DNA of 14,526 nt from a bacterium. GTDB taxonomy: Bacteria; Babelota; Babeliae; Babelales; JABDEC01. Below the pieces are notes generated by a model that was not told the DNA's origin, searched no databases, and saw nothing but the letters and a program-made list of their open reading frames with translations. The stretch spans positions 1 to 14,526 of the forward strand of contig CANKVQ010000005.1 in NCBI GenBank assembly GCA_947486885.1, written 5' to 3'. This document shows positions 1 through 9,100 of this stretch, one piece after another (the stretch's first letter is position 1; every line of letters starts with the position of its first letter). A program made the translations under genes and the position numbers.

Positions 1-31
1 CTGTCGACCGATTATTAATAATAATTGACAG
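1..31. terminator. Inverted repeat, possible terminator of an upstream gene
   Basis: CTGTC at 1-5 is complementary to GACAG at 27-31. Between them lies the AT palindrome ATTATTAATAAT at 11-22, and the right arm is followed by AATTTTTAAT. This could be the intrinsic terminator of a gene left of the window. The stem is short and A/T-rich, and the right arm overlaps a consensus -35 box, so a regulatory dyad is an alternative. Confidence 0.35.
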
Positions 32-53
32 AATTTTTAATAAATTTTATGCC
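25..53 (+). promoter_or_regulatory. Candidate promoter for the three-gene fibre operon
   Basis: TTGACA at 25-30 is a perfect -35 box. At 17 bases downstream the -10 position reads TATGCC (48-53), which matches TATAAT only in its first three bases. No better-placed -10 is visible before the GTG start at 107. The -35 is convincing and the -10 is weak. Confidence 0.35.
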
Positions 54-106
54 TAGATCTAATCACACAAAGTAATTCAGCAAATTAAATTTCTGGGGGA
101 TTTTAG

Positions 107-1372
107 GTGAATTTAAAATATTCGCAAATCATCAAGTTACTTCTGTTAGCTATAAATCAAAATTTATATACTACCAATTTAGTAGTTACTAACTCTAACG
201 TTCATCCTGCACAACCAGTTTCAATTTTTGGTGATACAATTGTTAATCGACGACACGCCGAGATTAATGCACTTTTCGCTTACTCCATCCCAGCTGATAA
301 AATTACCACTGAATTAACAACTACTGGGTCAGCGGGAATTTCTAACAGCATGGCACTCTTACAAACTGGTACAGCGCCTAATGGTGCAGCTACTATCAAG
401 ACTAAAACTGCTATTCAATATGTCCCTGGTCACGATGTAGAATTTTTATTTACTGGGGCGTTTACTAGTGGTGGTGCCACTAATTCAAGTCAATGGATTG
501 GCGCCTTTAATGATAACGATGGCTTTGCTGTGGGCTATAAAGATACTGATTTTGCAATTTTATATCGCAACTTTACTACAGGCACTTTAGTAGAAACCAT
601 CATACCTAAAACTGAGTTCAATGTTGACCGTCTAAATGGCACCGGCCCTAGCAGCATTAACTTTATACCCGCCAATCTAAATATTTTCAAAATCTCCTTT
701 GGCTGGCTTGGCACTGCTCCCATTATTTTTTGGATCATGCGTTCAGATGGCCGCTGGTTTAAATTTCACATCATTGAGCGACCAAATAATTTTACCATAC
801 CATCGATTAGCATTCCCATGTTACAAATACACGCCAAAGTCATCAATTCTGGCAATACTGATAACATGTCTTTATATACAGCGTCTTGGATGGGTGGCAC
901 CATTGGCGAAGATGATGCCACGGTCAATCGCATACATGCCGCAGAACGTTTAAACAAAATAAATATCATTAGCGAAGTGCCACTCTTATCAATCAAAAAT
1001 AGTACTGAAAACTATTATGGTAAAACTAACGCCCTAAATTTAAAAATTTTATTTGTTTGTATTAGTTCACAAACTGATAACGCCTTAACAGTTTTTCGTT
1101 TGATTAAAAATCCCACATTAACAGGTCATAGTTTCACCGATCATGCTGCCGGGTTATCGATTGCACAAGTCGATAAAGTTGCCACAAGTTATACTGGTGG
1201 CACACATCTATTAACCATTTTTGGCTCTAACAACAGTTCTAGCAATTTGCCCATTTTAAATAATAATCTACAAATTACCTTAGTACCTGGTGATATTTTA
1301 ACTATCACAGGTTCTGCCACTGACTATGCAACTGTCAATGCCAGTCTAACTTGGCAGGAGCCCATCGCATGA
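107..1372 (+). CDS. Exported protein resembling a phage/giant-virus structural (fibre or capsid-associated) domain
   Basis: 421 residues from a GTG start, with GGGGGA at 95-100 six bases upstream. Residues 1-25 form a hydrophobic stretch like a weak signal peptide. From about residue 38 (SIFGDTIV) to about 275 the order of motifs follows a family I know from phage and giant-virus structural proteins: a SxFG-D start, a VPGHDVEF strand, a DGFAVGYKDTDFAILYR strand, LNGTGPSS at 176-183, and an IFKISFGWLG strand. The remainder, to residue 421, is beta-rich and unrecognised. It has no enzyme motifs. It is the first gene of a three-gene overlapping set whose other members are a beta-helix protein and a fibre-repeat protein, which supports a structural or adhesive role outside the cytoplasm. 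The viral-type relationship is recalled from family patterns, not searched. An unrelated jelly-roll adhesin is the alternative. Confidence 0.6.
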   Translation: MNLKYSQIIKLLLLAINQNLYTTNLVVTNSNVHPAQPVSIFGDTIVNRRHAEINALFAYSIPADKITTELTTTGSAGISNSMALLQTGTAPNGAATIKTKTAIQYVPGHDVEFLFTGAFTSGGATNSSQWIGAFNDNDGFAVGYKDTDFAILYRNFTTGTLVETIIPKTEFNVDRLNGTGPSSINFIPANLNIFKISFGWLGTAPIIFWIMRSDGRWFKFHIIERPNNFTIPSISIPMLQIHAKVINSGNTDNMSLYTASWMGGTIGEDDATVNRIHAAERLNKINIISEVPLLSIKNSTENYYGKTNALNLKILFVCISSQTDNALTVFRLIKNPTLTGHSFTDHAAGLSIAQVDKVATSYTGGTHLLTIFGSNNSSSNLPILNNNLQITLVPGDILTITGSATDYATVNASLTWQEPIA

Positions 1373-2874
1373 TTAAAATTTTAAATCAAAGAATAGTTTT
1401 ATTGAGATATTTATTTGCACTTTTGATTATCTTATACATAAATAATTTGCTAGCCATTTACAATATACCATCACACTATACTGTAATTTACGCTAGCGAA
1501 GTCATAAACTTAGCACTAATTACTCCAACAAATGGCAATATAATTACTATTAACACACCTGGTAAATACACAATCGATAAAAATCTAATTTTCATGCCAA
1601 TAAACAATAATACTACAGGAATTTTGATCGACAGTGACAATGTCATATTAGAACTAAATGGTTATACTATTACGCAAAACAATAACACTGCTAATTTTAC
1701 CTTAATTAATATCGCACCGGGACATACTAATGTTGAGATCAGCAATGGTACATTAGCTAATTGCACCGGGATAACACTAAAAATCGATACTGGCACTAAA
1801 ATTACCTTAGACAGTTTAGCGATTAATAATAGTGCTGCTACAGGTATACAGCTAACGAATTGTAATAATAGTCTAATTACTGATACTTATATCACCAACT
1901 GTCTGACGAACAATAGCAGTGAACTATCCGGAATTATATTAAATAATTGCACTAATATAAAAATTGCCGAAAGTGCTAGCAATAATCATATTAATAATGC
2001 GATTAGCGGCCTAGTTAATGGCTTTAAATTTATTAACTGCAGTAATTGCACAATTAGTAATTGTAATAGCAATAGCCACCAGGCTGATCGTAGTAACGGT
2101 TATTTAATTCAAACAACCGATACTTGCATTTTTAAAAATTGCAAAGCTAACAACAACCTAGCTACTCAAATCATTGACACCGATGGCGTTGCCGGCTTTA
2201 ATCTAATCAAAGCTGTTAATTGTCATTTAGATAGCTGTCAGGCACGCTCTAATAGTTCTAAAAATTTTGCTTATGGCTTCAAGCTATTAAATAGTCAATA
2301 TAATAAAGTCAACAATTGTACCGCGACTCATAATAGCACCAGCTGCAGTACAAATAATGCCCATGCCTATGGCTTTTACTTTAACCATAACGATGGCCTA
2401 ATTTGTGGTAACAATATTGTCAGTTGTCAGGCCACTGGCAATACCGGCGGTACTAATATTAACAGTTGGGGGATTGGTTTTGCACTAGATGGTGATGCAA
2501 AATATAATAAAATTTATGATTGTACGGCAGATTATAATAATAGCCCAATTGGTACTGGTTGCGGCATTTATATTAATGGAGCAACTTGCTGCTTTATTCG
2601 TAATAATAAGGTGATTGCCAATACCGGAAATTCTCCGGATGGTGGTTATGGTATCTATGATACAGCCGCTAATTCATTTAATTTATATATGCAAAATTTT
2701 GCTTTTAGCAATGGTAAAATTGATGGTACAGTCATCAATAACTATTCTGTAGCATTAGCTCCTGAAAATGAAATCACGCGCTTTCCTTCCAAAATTGCCT
2801 ACCTCAATGATTTTGAATGTTTAAATTTCAATAAGGCTAATAATTATAATATTGAAATTATCGAAAAACCATGA
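1369..2874 (+). CDS. Exported right-handed parallel beta-helix (NosD/pectate-lyase-like fold) protein
   Basis: 501 residues. The ATG at 1369 overlaps the previous stop as ATGA, and GGCAGGAG at 1353-1360 lies 8 bases upstream. This is preferred over an in-frame TTG at 1351, which sits inside that ribosome site. Residues 1-29 are a signal-peptide-like segment (RIVLLRYLFALLIILYI). The start of the helix is marked by ILELNGYTI near residues 93-101, the usual opening strand of parallel beta-helix proteins, followed by irregular rungs with repeated NC, SC and NxT motifs to about residue 450. About 20 cysteines occur, mostly next to Asn, as expected for side-chain ladders stacked along a beta-helix. 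No polysaccharide lyase or hydrolase catalytic motif is recognisable. Its role is inferred to be surface display or carbohydrate binding, together with its two neighbours. Confidence 0.75.
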   Translation: MIKILNQRIVLLRYLFALLIILYINNLLAIYNIPSHYTVIYASEVINLALITPTNGNIITINTPGKYTIDKNLIFMPINNNTTGILIDSDNVILELNGYTITQNNNTANFTLINIAPGHTNVEISNGTLANCTGITLKIDTGTKITLDSLAINNSAATGIQLTNCNNSLITDTYITNCLTNNSSELSGIILNNCTNIKIAESASNNHINNAISGLVNGFKFINCSNCTISNCNSNSHQADRSNGYLIQTTDTCIFKNCKANNNLATQIIDTDGVAGFNLIKAVNCHLDSCQARSNSSKNFAYGFKLLNSQYNKVNNCTATHNSTSCSTNNAHAYGFYFNHNDGLICGNNIVSCQATGNTGGTNINSWGIGFALDGDAKYNKIYDCTADYNNSPIGTGCGIYINGATCCFIRNNKVIANTGNSPDGGYGIYDTAANSFNLYMQNFAFSNGKIDGTVINNYSVALAPENEITRFPSKIAYLNDFECLNFNKANNYNIEIIEKP

Positions 2875-2878
2875 AATC

Positions 2879-4834
2879 ATGTCTAAAAATTCAATAAATA
2901 AAAAAATCTGGTTTTTGTTGTTCATACAATTAGTACCTAACTTCATAAAAGCCATCAAAACTGGCACTTCTTATGCCACAAATGCTGTTCGTAATGACAG
3001 TTGTACCGACAGCGAATCGCAGACTGCTACTTATGCAACTACTGCTGGTTCAGCAACTAATTTCACCGGTAATTTAGCTGGCGACGTAACTGGTACTCAA
3101 GCTGCAACTGTCATTAGCACTGTAAGTGGCCAAACGGCTGCTAACGTTGCTGCTGCTGCGATATTAGCTAATGCTGCTACCAATCTTAATACTGTTAACA
3201 CAATTGTAAGACGTGATAGTCATGGCAATTTTACAGCTGGCACGATCACTGGAAATCTAGTCGGCAATGTGACTGGCGATATTACAGGTAATGTGACTGG
3301 TAACGTAACTGGCGATATCACAGGTAATTCAGCGACTGCTACTTATGCAACTACGGCCGGCTCAGCTACTACGGCAACTACTGCGACCAGTGCAACTACT
3401 TCTGATTCTGCTACTACTACTACTAATTTCACTGGTAATTTAGCTGGTGATGTCACTGGCACTCAAGCTGCAACTGTTGTTAGCACTGTCGGTGGACAAA
3501 CGGCTGCGAATGTTGCTGCTGCTGCGATATTAGCTAATGCAGCTACCAATCTTAATACTGCTAATACTATTGTAAGACGTGATAGTCATGGCAATTTTAC
3601 CGCTGGCACAATTACTGGAAATTTAGTTGGTAATGTGACTGGTGATATTACAGGTAATGTAACTGGTAATGTAATTGGTAATCTAGTTGGCAATGTAACT
3701 GGTAACGTAACTGGCGATGTGACTGGTAATTCAGCGACTGCTACTTATGCAACTACGGCCGGCTCAGCTACTACTGCAACTAACGCTACATATGCAACTA
3801 CTTCTGATTCTGCTACTACGGCAACTACTGCGACCAGTGCAACTACTTCTGATTCTGCAACTACTGCTACTAATTTCACCGGTAATTTAGCTGGTGATGT
3901 CACTGGTACTCAAGCTGCAACTGTTGTTAGCACTGTAAGTGGCCAAACGGCTGCGCATGTTGCTGCTGCTGTGATATTAGCTAATGCAGCTACCAATCTT
4001 AATACTGTTAATACTATTGTTAAGCGTGATAGTAATGGCAATTTTACCGCTGGTACGATCACTGGAAATTTAGTCGGTGATGTAACTGGTAATATTACAG
4101 GTAATGTAACTGGTAACATAACTGGCGATGTGACTGGTAATTCAGCGACTGCTACTTATGCAACTACGGCCGGCTCAGCTACTACTGCAACTACTGCGAC
4201 AAGTGCCACTACTGCTGGTTCAGCAACTAATTTCACCGGTAATTTAGCTGGCGATGTCACTGGTACTCAAGCTGCCACTGTGATCACAACCGTCGGCGGT
4301 CAAACTGCAGCTAACGTTGCTGCTGCTGCGATATTAGCTAATGCTGCTACTAATCTTAATACTGCTAACACAATTGTAAGACGTGATAGTCATGGCAATT
4401 TTACCGCTGGCACAATCACTGGAAATTTAGTTGGTAATGTGACTGGTGATATTACAGGTAACGTGACTGTAGGTAACATAAATGGCTTAACCAACGCACA
4501 ATTGATTTTAGCCGTCGGTACAATTTTGTGTAATCAATCTATTACTAAAATAAACGTAACCACTAGTAATCAAGCTATTCCAATTAACAATAATACAGCC
4601 ATATTACTTTTAAATATTACCGGTGGCACTGGCCCAACAATTACTTTTCCGTCCAACCCAACTAATGGACAATATTTAACCATTGCCTCAAATGCCAACG
4701 CGTCCGGTATAGTTTATGCACCTCCTAGTAATTCGAACACTAAAATTTATAGCACAACTGTACTTAATAACTCTATACGTAGCGTCACTTTTATTTATTA
4801 TGCTAATGATAACGCTTGGTATCGAATCGCTTGA
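2879..4834 (+). CDS. Exported tail-fibre-like repeat protein with GNVT tetrapeptide arrays
   Basis: 651 residues from the ATG at 2879, four bases after the previous stop. An in-frame TTG at 2852 would add nine residues, and neither start has a strong ribosome site. The N-terminus (KKIWFLLFIQLVPNFIKA) looks like a signal peptide. Four modules follow, each beginning NFTGNLAGDVTGTQAATV and running through QTAANVAAA, an ANAATNLNT segment and RDSHGNFTAGTITGNL. Each continues into a run of GN(V/I)T or GD(V/I)T tetrapeptides. The first three then enter a Thr/Ala/Ser linker of the TYATTAGSATTAT type. This architecture is familiar from phage tail fibres and from bacterial proteins often ending in an S74 chaperone. 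Here the last ~120 residues (from GNINGL) form a distinct head with no S74 domain that I can recognise. A trimeric fibre stalk with a C-terminal knob is inferred. Confidence 0.7.
   Translation: MSKNSINKKIWFLLFIQLVPNFIKAIKTGTSYATNAVRNDSCTDSESQTATYATTAGSATNFTGNLAGDVTGTQAATVISTVSGQTAANVAAAAILANAATNLNTVNTIVRRDSHGNFTAGTITGNLVGNVTGDITGNVTGNVTGDITGNSATATYATTAGSATTATTATSATTSDSATTTTNFTGNLAGDVTGTQAATVVSTVGGQTAANVAAAAILANAATNLNTANTIVRRDSHGNFTAGTITGNLVGNVTGDITGNVTGNVIGNLVGNVTGNVTGDVTGNSATATYATTAGSATTATNATYATTSDSATTATTATSATTSDSATTATNFTGNLAGDVTGTQAATVVSTVSGQTAAHVAAAVILANAATNLNTVNTIVKRDSNGNFTAGTITGNLVGDVTGNITGNVTGNITGDVTGNSATATYATTAGSATTATTATSATTAGSATNFTGNLAGDVTGTQAATVITTVGGQTAANVAAAAILANAATNLNTANTIVRRDSHGNFTAGTITGNLVGNVTGDITGNVTVGNINGLTNAQLILAVGTILCNQSITKINVTTSNQAIPINNNTAILLLNITGGTGPTITFPSNPTNGQYLTIASNANASGIVYAPPSNSNTKIYSTTVLNNSIRSVTFIYYANDNAWYRIA
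3059..4469 (+). repeat. Four-module in-frame repeat array inside the fibre gene
   Basis: Module starts (codon for N of NFTGNLAG) are at 3059, 3425, 3872 and 4229, giving periods of 366, 447 and 357 bases, all multiples of three. Each has a conserved block of about 200 bases followed by a variable number of 12-base units coding GNVT, GDIT or GNLV. The first three modules then have a Thr/Ala-rich linker. Modules 2 and 4 are nearly identical over at least 70 bases (around 3575-3655 and 4380-4460), which points to recent duplication or gene conversion. Period differences come from tetrapeptide and linker copy number. Confidence 0.9.
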
Positions 4835-4840
4835 AAGTCT

Positions 4841-4905
4841 GACTAAATGCTAGCTAGACTTTACAAATAGTTTGACTATTTGCTAAATTGACTTTACATT
4901 TAGTC
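4841..4905. terminator. Nested inverted repeats after the fibre operon, possible terminator
   Basis: GACTAAATG at 4841-4849 is a perfect complement of CATTTAGTC at 4897-4905. Inside it, CAAATAGT (4864-4871) and ACTATTTG (4875-4882) form an 8-bp stem with a 3-base loop. A further pair, AAAGTCT at 4834-4840 and AGACTTT at 4856-4862, offers a competing fold. A T-rich stretch (about 4907-4921) follows. Termination of the upstream operon is the simplest reading, but the layered folds would also suit an attenuator or a protein-binding site. Confidence 0.5.
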
Positions 4906-4915
4906 GAATTTTAAT
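4888..4915 (+). promoter_or_regulatory. Candidate promoter of the AAA ATPase gene
   Basis: TTGACT (4888-4893) and TTTAAT (4910-4915) each match sigma70-type consensus at five of six positions with a 16-base spacer, placing transcription start about 20 bases before the ATG at 4941. A second TTGACT lies at 4872-4877, with a poorer TACATT (4895-4900) 17 bases downstream. Both lie within the inverted-repeat region, so promoter use and folding could interfere with one another. Confidence 0.4.
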
Positions 4916-4940
4916 AATTTTTACCCTGAAGAGCTAATTT

Positions 4941-6116
4941 ATGATTATAGAGCGTCCTTATTGGAAAAATCTTATAGAGGCAGCCTGGCAACAAAAAAAT
5001 ATCATCTGGCTAATGGGGGTCAGACGAGTGGGCAAAACTAGTCTTTGTCAAAGTATGGACAATATCAAATACTTTGACTGTGAAAGCCCGCGAGTTCGAA
5101 AATTATGCGCTGATCCAGAAGATTTTTTAGATGGCCAAAAAGGTAACCGAATTGTACTAGATGAAATCCATATGCTAGATCAACCATCTACTATTTTAAA
5201 GTTGGCAGCTGATCATTACCCTACTATTAAAATTCTAGCGACTGGCTCTTCTACGTTGGGTGCCAGTACTAAATTTTCAGATACTTTAACTGGTAGAAAA
5301 CGGGAAGTCTGGCTAACTCCAATTTTGTTGGCAGAGATGCAAAACTTTGGTAACGAAAATATTCGTCATAGATTTTTATATGGTGGTTTTCCAACTTTTT
5401 TCTTACAAGATGAATTGCCAGAAGTTGATTTTAGAGAATGGATCGATGCTTATTGGGCCAAAGATATTCAAGAGTTTTTTACAGTTTCTAAAAGAGCTGC
5501 ATTTCAAAAATTTGTGGAACTATTATTAACCAATAGTGGCGGTATGTTTGAAGCTAGTAAATATACTGGTCCCTGTGAAGTTAGTCGACCAACTATTGAA
5601 AGCTATTTAAATGTTTTAGCCGAAACTTTTGTTGTACATATTATTCGACCATATTCAACTTATAAAACTTCTGAGATTGTTAAAGCACCTAAAATATATG
5701 GTATGGATACTGGTTTTGTGAATTATGCCAAAGGCCGTGCCGAGCTCAGGGCCGAAGATTTAGGCTTTATGTGGGAACATTGTGTATTAAATGAAATGCA
5801 TGGCCATTTGCAAAAACAACCCATTAATTACTGGCGCAATAAATCTAATCATGAAATTGATTTTGTAGTACATAATCGTACTAAAAATAGTTTGACTGCC
5901 ATCGAATGCAAATTTAATAGTGACAGTGATGATAGTTTAGCTAGTGGTATTAGTAGCATTAGTAAAAATTTCGAAGCCTTTCGCGAATTATATCCTGATG
6001 GTGAAAATTTAGTAGTTTCATATAATATCGATACGCCATTTACGAGAAAATATAAAAATTTAATGATCACTTTTATGAATACACGGGATTTGGTGAAAAA
6101 ATTAACTGCTAAGTGA
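4941..6116 (+). CDS. AAA ATPase with DUF4143 C-terminal domain
   Basis: 391 residues, with GAAGAG at 4928-4933 as ribosome site. The N-terminal P-loop domain shows Walker A GVRRVGKTS at 26-34, Walker B IVLDEIH at 71-77 and a sensor-like LATGSS at 99-104. The C-terminal half has the DUF4143 signature PKIYGMDTGF near 250-259, then NHEIDFV at 303-309 and IECK at 321-324. The D-(x)n-ExK pattern (D307, E322, K324) resembles the PD-(D/E)XK nuclease core often noted in this family. Length and order match the widespread AAA_14/DUF4143 proteins, whose cellular role is poorly defined and which are often strain-variable. It has its own promoter-like site, is separated from the fibre operon by inverted repeats, and converges on dnaE with a 14-base gap. 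Family assignment is firm; nuclease activity is inferred. Confidence 0.88.
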   Translation: MIIERPYWKNLIEAAWQQKNIIWLMGVRRVGKTSLCQSMDNIKYFDCESPRVRKLCADPEDFLDGQKGNRIVLDEIHMLDQPSTILKLAADHYPTIKILATGSSTLGASTKFSDTLTGRKREVWLTPILLAEMQNFGNENIRHRFLYGGFPTFFLQDELPEVDFREWIDAYWAKDIQEFFTVSKRAAFQKFVELLLTNSGGMFEASKYTGPCEVSRPTIESYLNVLAETFVVHIIRPYSTYKTSEIVKAPKIYGMDTGFVNYAKGRAELRAEDLGFMWEHCVLNEMHGHLQKQPINYWRNKSNHEIDFVVHNRTKNSLTAIECKFNSDSDDSLASGISSISKNFEAFRELYPDGENLVVSYNIDTPFTRKYKNLMITFMNTRDLVKKLTAK

Positions 6117-6130
6117 ACTGTAATAAAAAA

Positions 6131-9100
6131 TTAGATTCGTAACTCGAATTTAAAATTTTGTTGCTCTAGAATTTGTAACAGTTCTTCGGTAACTAAAATA
6201 TTGTGCAAACTGTTAAGCTGTAAATTTTTCTGATTTTCACTAAATTTTAAAACTAAATCAGTTTTGCCAACTCGCAGCAAATCACGTAGCTCTTTTAAAT
6301 TAGTTAACTCTAATTTCTCTGGAGCAATATTTAAAGTCAACTGTTTAACCAGCTGTTTATGTTCCCAAAACTGCTCGACTGGTATTAAATTCAGCGCTTT
6401 AATTTTACATTTTTGGAGTGAGCTTAAATCTAAATTGCCCTGCACGATAAAAATATTATTGCTTTCAATAAAATCAGCTACTTTTTGATATAATTTTGGA
6501 AAAATAATAATCTCGGCTTGCGACTGATAATCTTCCAGCTGTAAGAAGCACATTTTATCGCCCTTCTTAGTATTAATTATACGCAAACTTTTTTTAATAC
6601 CTAAGCCGGTCACTATGGGCTCGACAGCTAATTTTTGATTTTGATATTGCGCTAAAACTTGATCAAATGATGTAATGTTTAACCACTGTAAATATTTTTG
6701 ATAATGATCCAGTGGGTGCGCACTTAAATAAAAACCGATAATCTCTTTTTCGTATTTTAATTTTTCCTGCATGCTCCACTCAGCTAGTGGTTGATAACTA
6801 TAAAATTCTGTAATACCGGCTTGAGCCTGTGAAATTAAACTACCAAATAATTGCATCTGGCCAGTTCTGCGAGCTTCTTTAGTAGCTATGGCTAGCTCCA
6901 TAATTTTAGCTAATTCAGCTTGTTTTTGTGAGCGATAACCAGGTAAATTATCAAATGCTCCAGCAAAATTTAAATTTTCTAAGACTCGTTTATTCACAGT
7001 TCGTAAATCTATTCTGGTGCAAAAATCTAACAAATCTTTAAAGGGCGCTTTGACTTGCTCAGCAATAATATTTTCTAGTGCTGCTAAGCCCAAATTTTTA
7101 ATGCCGTGTAACCCATATAAAATTTTAGGGGCACTATTAGGATTTAAAACTACCGTAAAATCTACTTGCGAATAATTAATATCTGGTGGCAACAACTCTA
7201 GACCCATATTTTTAGTCTCTGCTAAATAGAAACTCATTTTTTCTGGGTGTGTTGCTTCTAGTGAAATTAAACAAGCCATAAATTCTGCTGAATAATTAGC
7301 TTTAAGATAAGCAGTTTGATAGGCAATTAGTGCATATGCTGCCGAGTGAGACTTATTGAAACCATACCCGGCGAAATAAGCCATTAAATCAAATAAGTTA
7401 CCAGATTTACGCTGATCAAAACCGCGCGCGACAGATTTTTCAACAAAAATCTGCTTTTGTTCAGCCATCACTTCGGCTTTCTTTTTGCCCATTGCACGTC
7501 GTAAAATATCAGCTTCACCTAAACTATAACCAGCAATTGTAGAGGCAATTTTAATTACCTGCTCTTGATAAACAATTACGCCATAAGTTTCGGCTAAAAT
7601 TTCAGCTAATTCGGGAAATTGATATTCAATTTTTTGGCGCCCATGACGCCGTTCAATAAAATCATCCACCATGCCAGAACCCAAGGGCCCTGGTCGATAA
7701 AGCGCATTTACCGCAATAATATCTTCGAACTTATCCGGCTTTAAGCGCAACAAAACCTCTTTTAAACCATCTGACTCCAACTGAAATACACCAGAAGTTT
7801 TACCAGCTTGAATTAACTCAAAAGTTTTCAGGTCATCTAAGGGTAATAGATCAATATTAATTTTAATTTTATGTAACTCAGCAATAGTTTTGACCACACG
7901 ATCAACTAAAGTTAGATTTTTTAAACCTAACATATCGATTTTTAAATACCCGATCGACTCTAATTCGGTCATAGCATATTGGGTAACTAATTCGTTACTC
8001 TTAGCCGGCACATAAACTGGCAAAACATCGTCAATTTTTTCAGGTGAAATTACAATACCCGCCGCATGCTTAGAAGCATGACGCGTTAAACCTTCGAGCT
8101 TATAAGCAATCTCAAATATTTTCTTAACTTTAGGATTTTGCTGAATTAATTCTTGTAATTTGGGCTCTTTTTCAACCGCTTCAGTTAAAGTAATTTTTAA
8201 TTGATCTGAGATTAAATCTGTTAACAGATTAGCATCTTCAAACGGTAACCCTAAGACTCGTGCTACGTCTTTAATTACACCTTTGGCCATCATGGTACCA
8301 AAGGTAATTATCTGACAAACTTTATCATGGCCGTAACGATCGCGTACATATTGAATTACCCGTTCACGCCCTTCAATACAAAAATCAATATCGATATCAG
8401 GCATAGTGACGCGTTCAGGATTTAAAAAGCGTTCGAATAATAAATTATATTTTAGCGGATCGATATTAGTAATCTCAAGCGCCCAGGCTACTAAAGAACC
8501 AGCTGCCGAACCCCGTCCAGGACCAACTGGAATTTGATTACGCTTAGCCCACTGAATAAAATCACCTACTACCAGAAAATATCCCACAAAGCCCATCGAA
8601 ATAATTAAATCTGCTTCTAGATTTAAGCGCGCCTGATATTGATCTAGTTGGGCTGCGGGAATCCGCTGCTCAGCCAATAATTTAGCTAAACCAGTTTCAC
8701 ACATATATTTAAAAAAACTGGCTTGGGTATGTTCAACAGGAATTTCAAATTTTGGAAAAAACAATTTACCTGTTTCAAAATCAAAATTACACATATCAGC
8801 AATTTTGCCAGAATTCCAAACGGCTTGTTCGTGATCTTTGAACAATTCTAACATTTCAGCTGGAGTACGCATGTAAGCACGACAATCACCAAATGTAAAC
8901 CTATCCGGGTCATCGATTTTACTACGCGTCTGAATCGACAACATGATCTCATGCGCTTCGCGATCTGCTAAATTTACATAATGACTATCACTAGTTGCCA
9001 CTAGCTGAATATCACGCTCACGCGCCAACTGATAAAGCTTTTGGTTTAAAATTTTCTGATCTACTTGATCTTCTGGTTGTAACTCTAGATAAAATCTTTC

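Noticed and set aside
699..953. Plus-strand 84-codon open frame and the overlapping minus-strand frames at 535-738 and 766-996
   Set aside because: All lie within the first fibre-operon gene, whose own frame shows family motifs; the shadows have no ribosome sites and no recognisable protein.
3910..4119. Minus-strand open frame of 69 codons within the fibre gene
   Set aside because: It is the antisense of the low-complexity repeats and has no ribosome site or independent support.
3059..4469. Regular repeats considered as a CRISPR array
   Set aside because: The repeats are in-frame coding sequence with variable 12-base units and conserved protein modules; no short identical repeats separated by unique spacers are present.
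1..4834. Prophage remnant
   Set aside because: Only fibre-like proteins are present, each with an export-type N-terminus; no integrase, terminase, portal, capsid or att-like repeats were seen. It cannot be excluded for sequence left of the window.
4941..6116. AAA ATPase as part of a two-gene defence system or toxin-antitoxin pair
   Set aside because: It stands alone between an inverted-repeat spacer and a convergent dnaE; no partner gene with matching orientation is next to it.
6264..6488. Plus-strand 74-codon open frame inside dnaE
   Set aside because: It is antisense to the well-supported C-terminal OB-fold part of DnaE.
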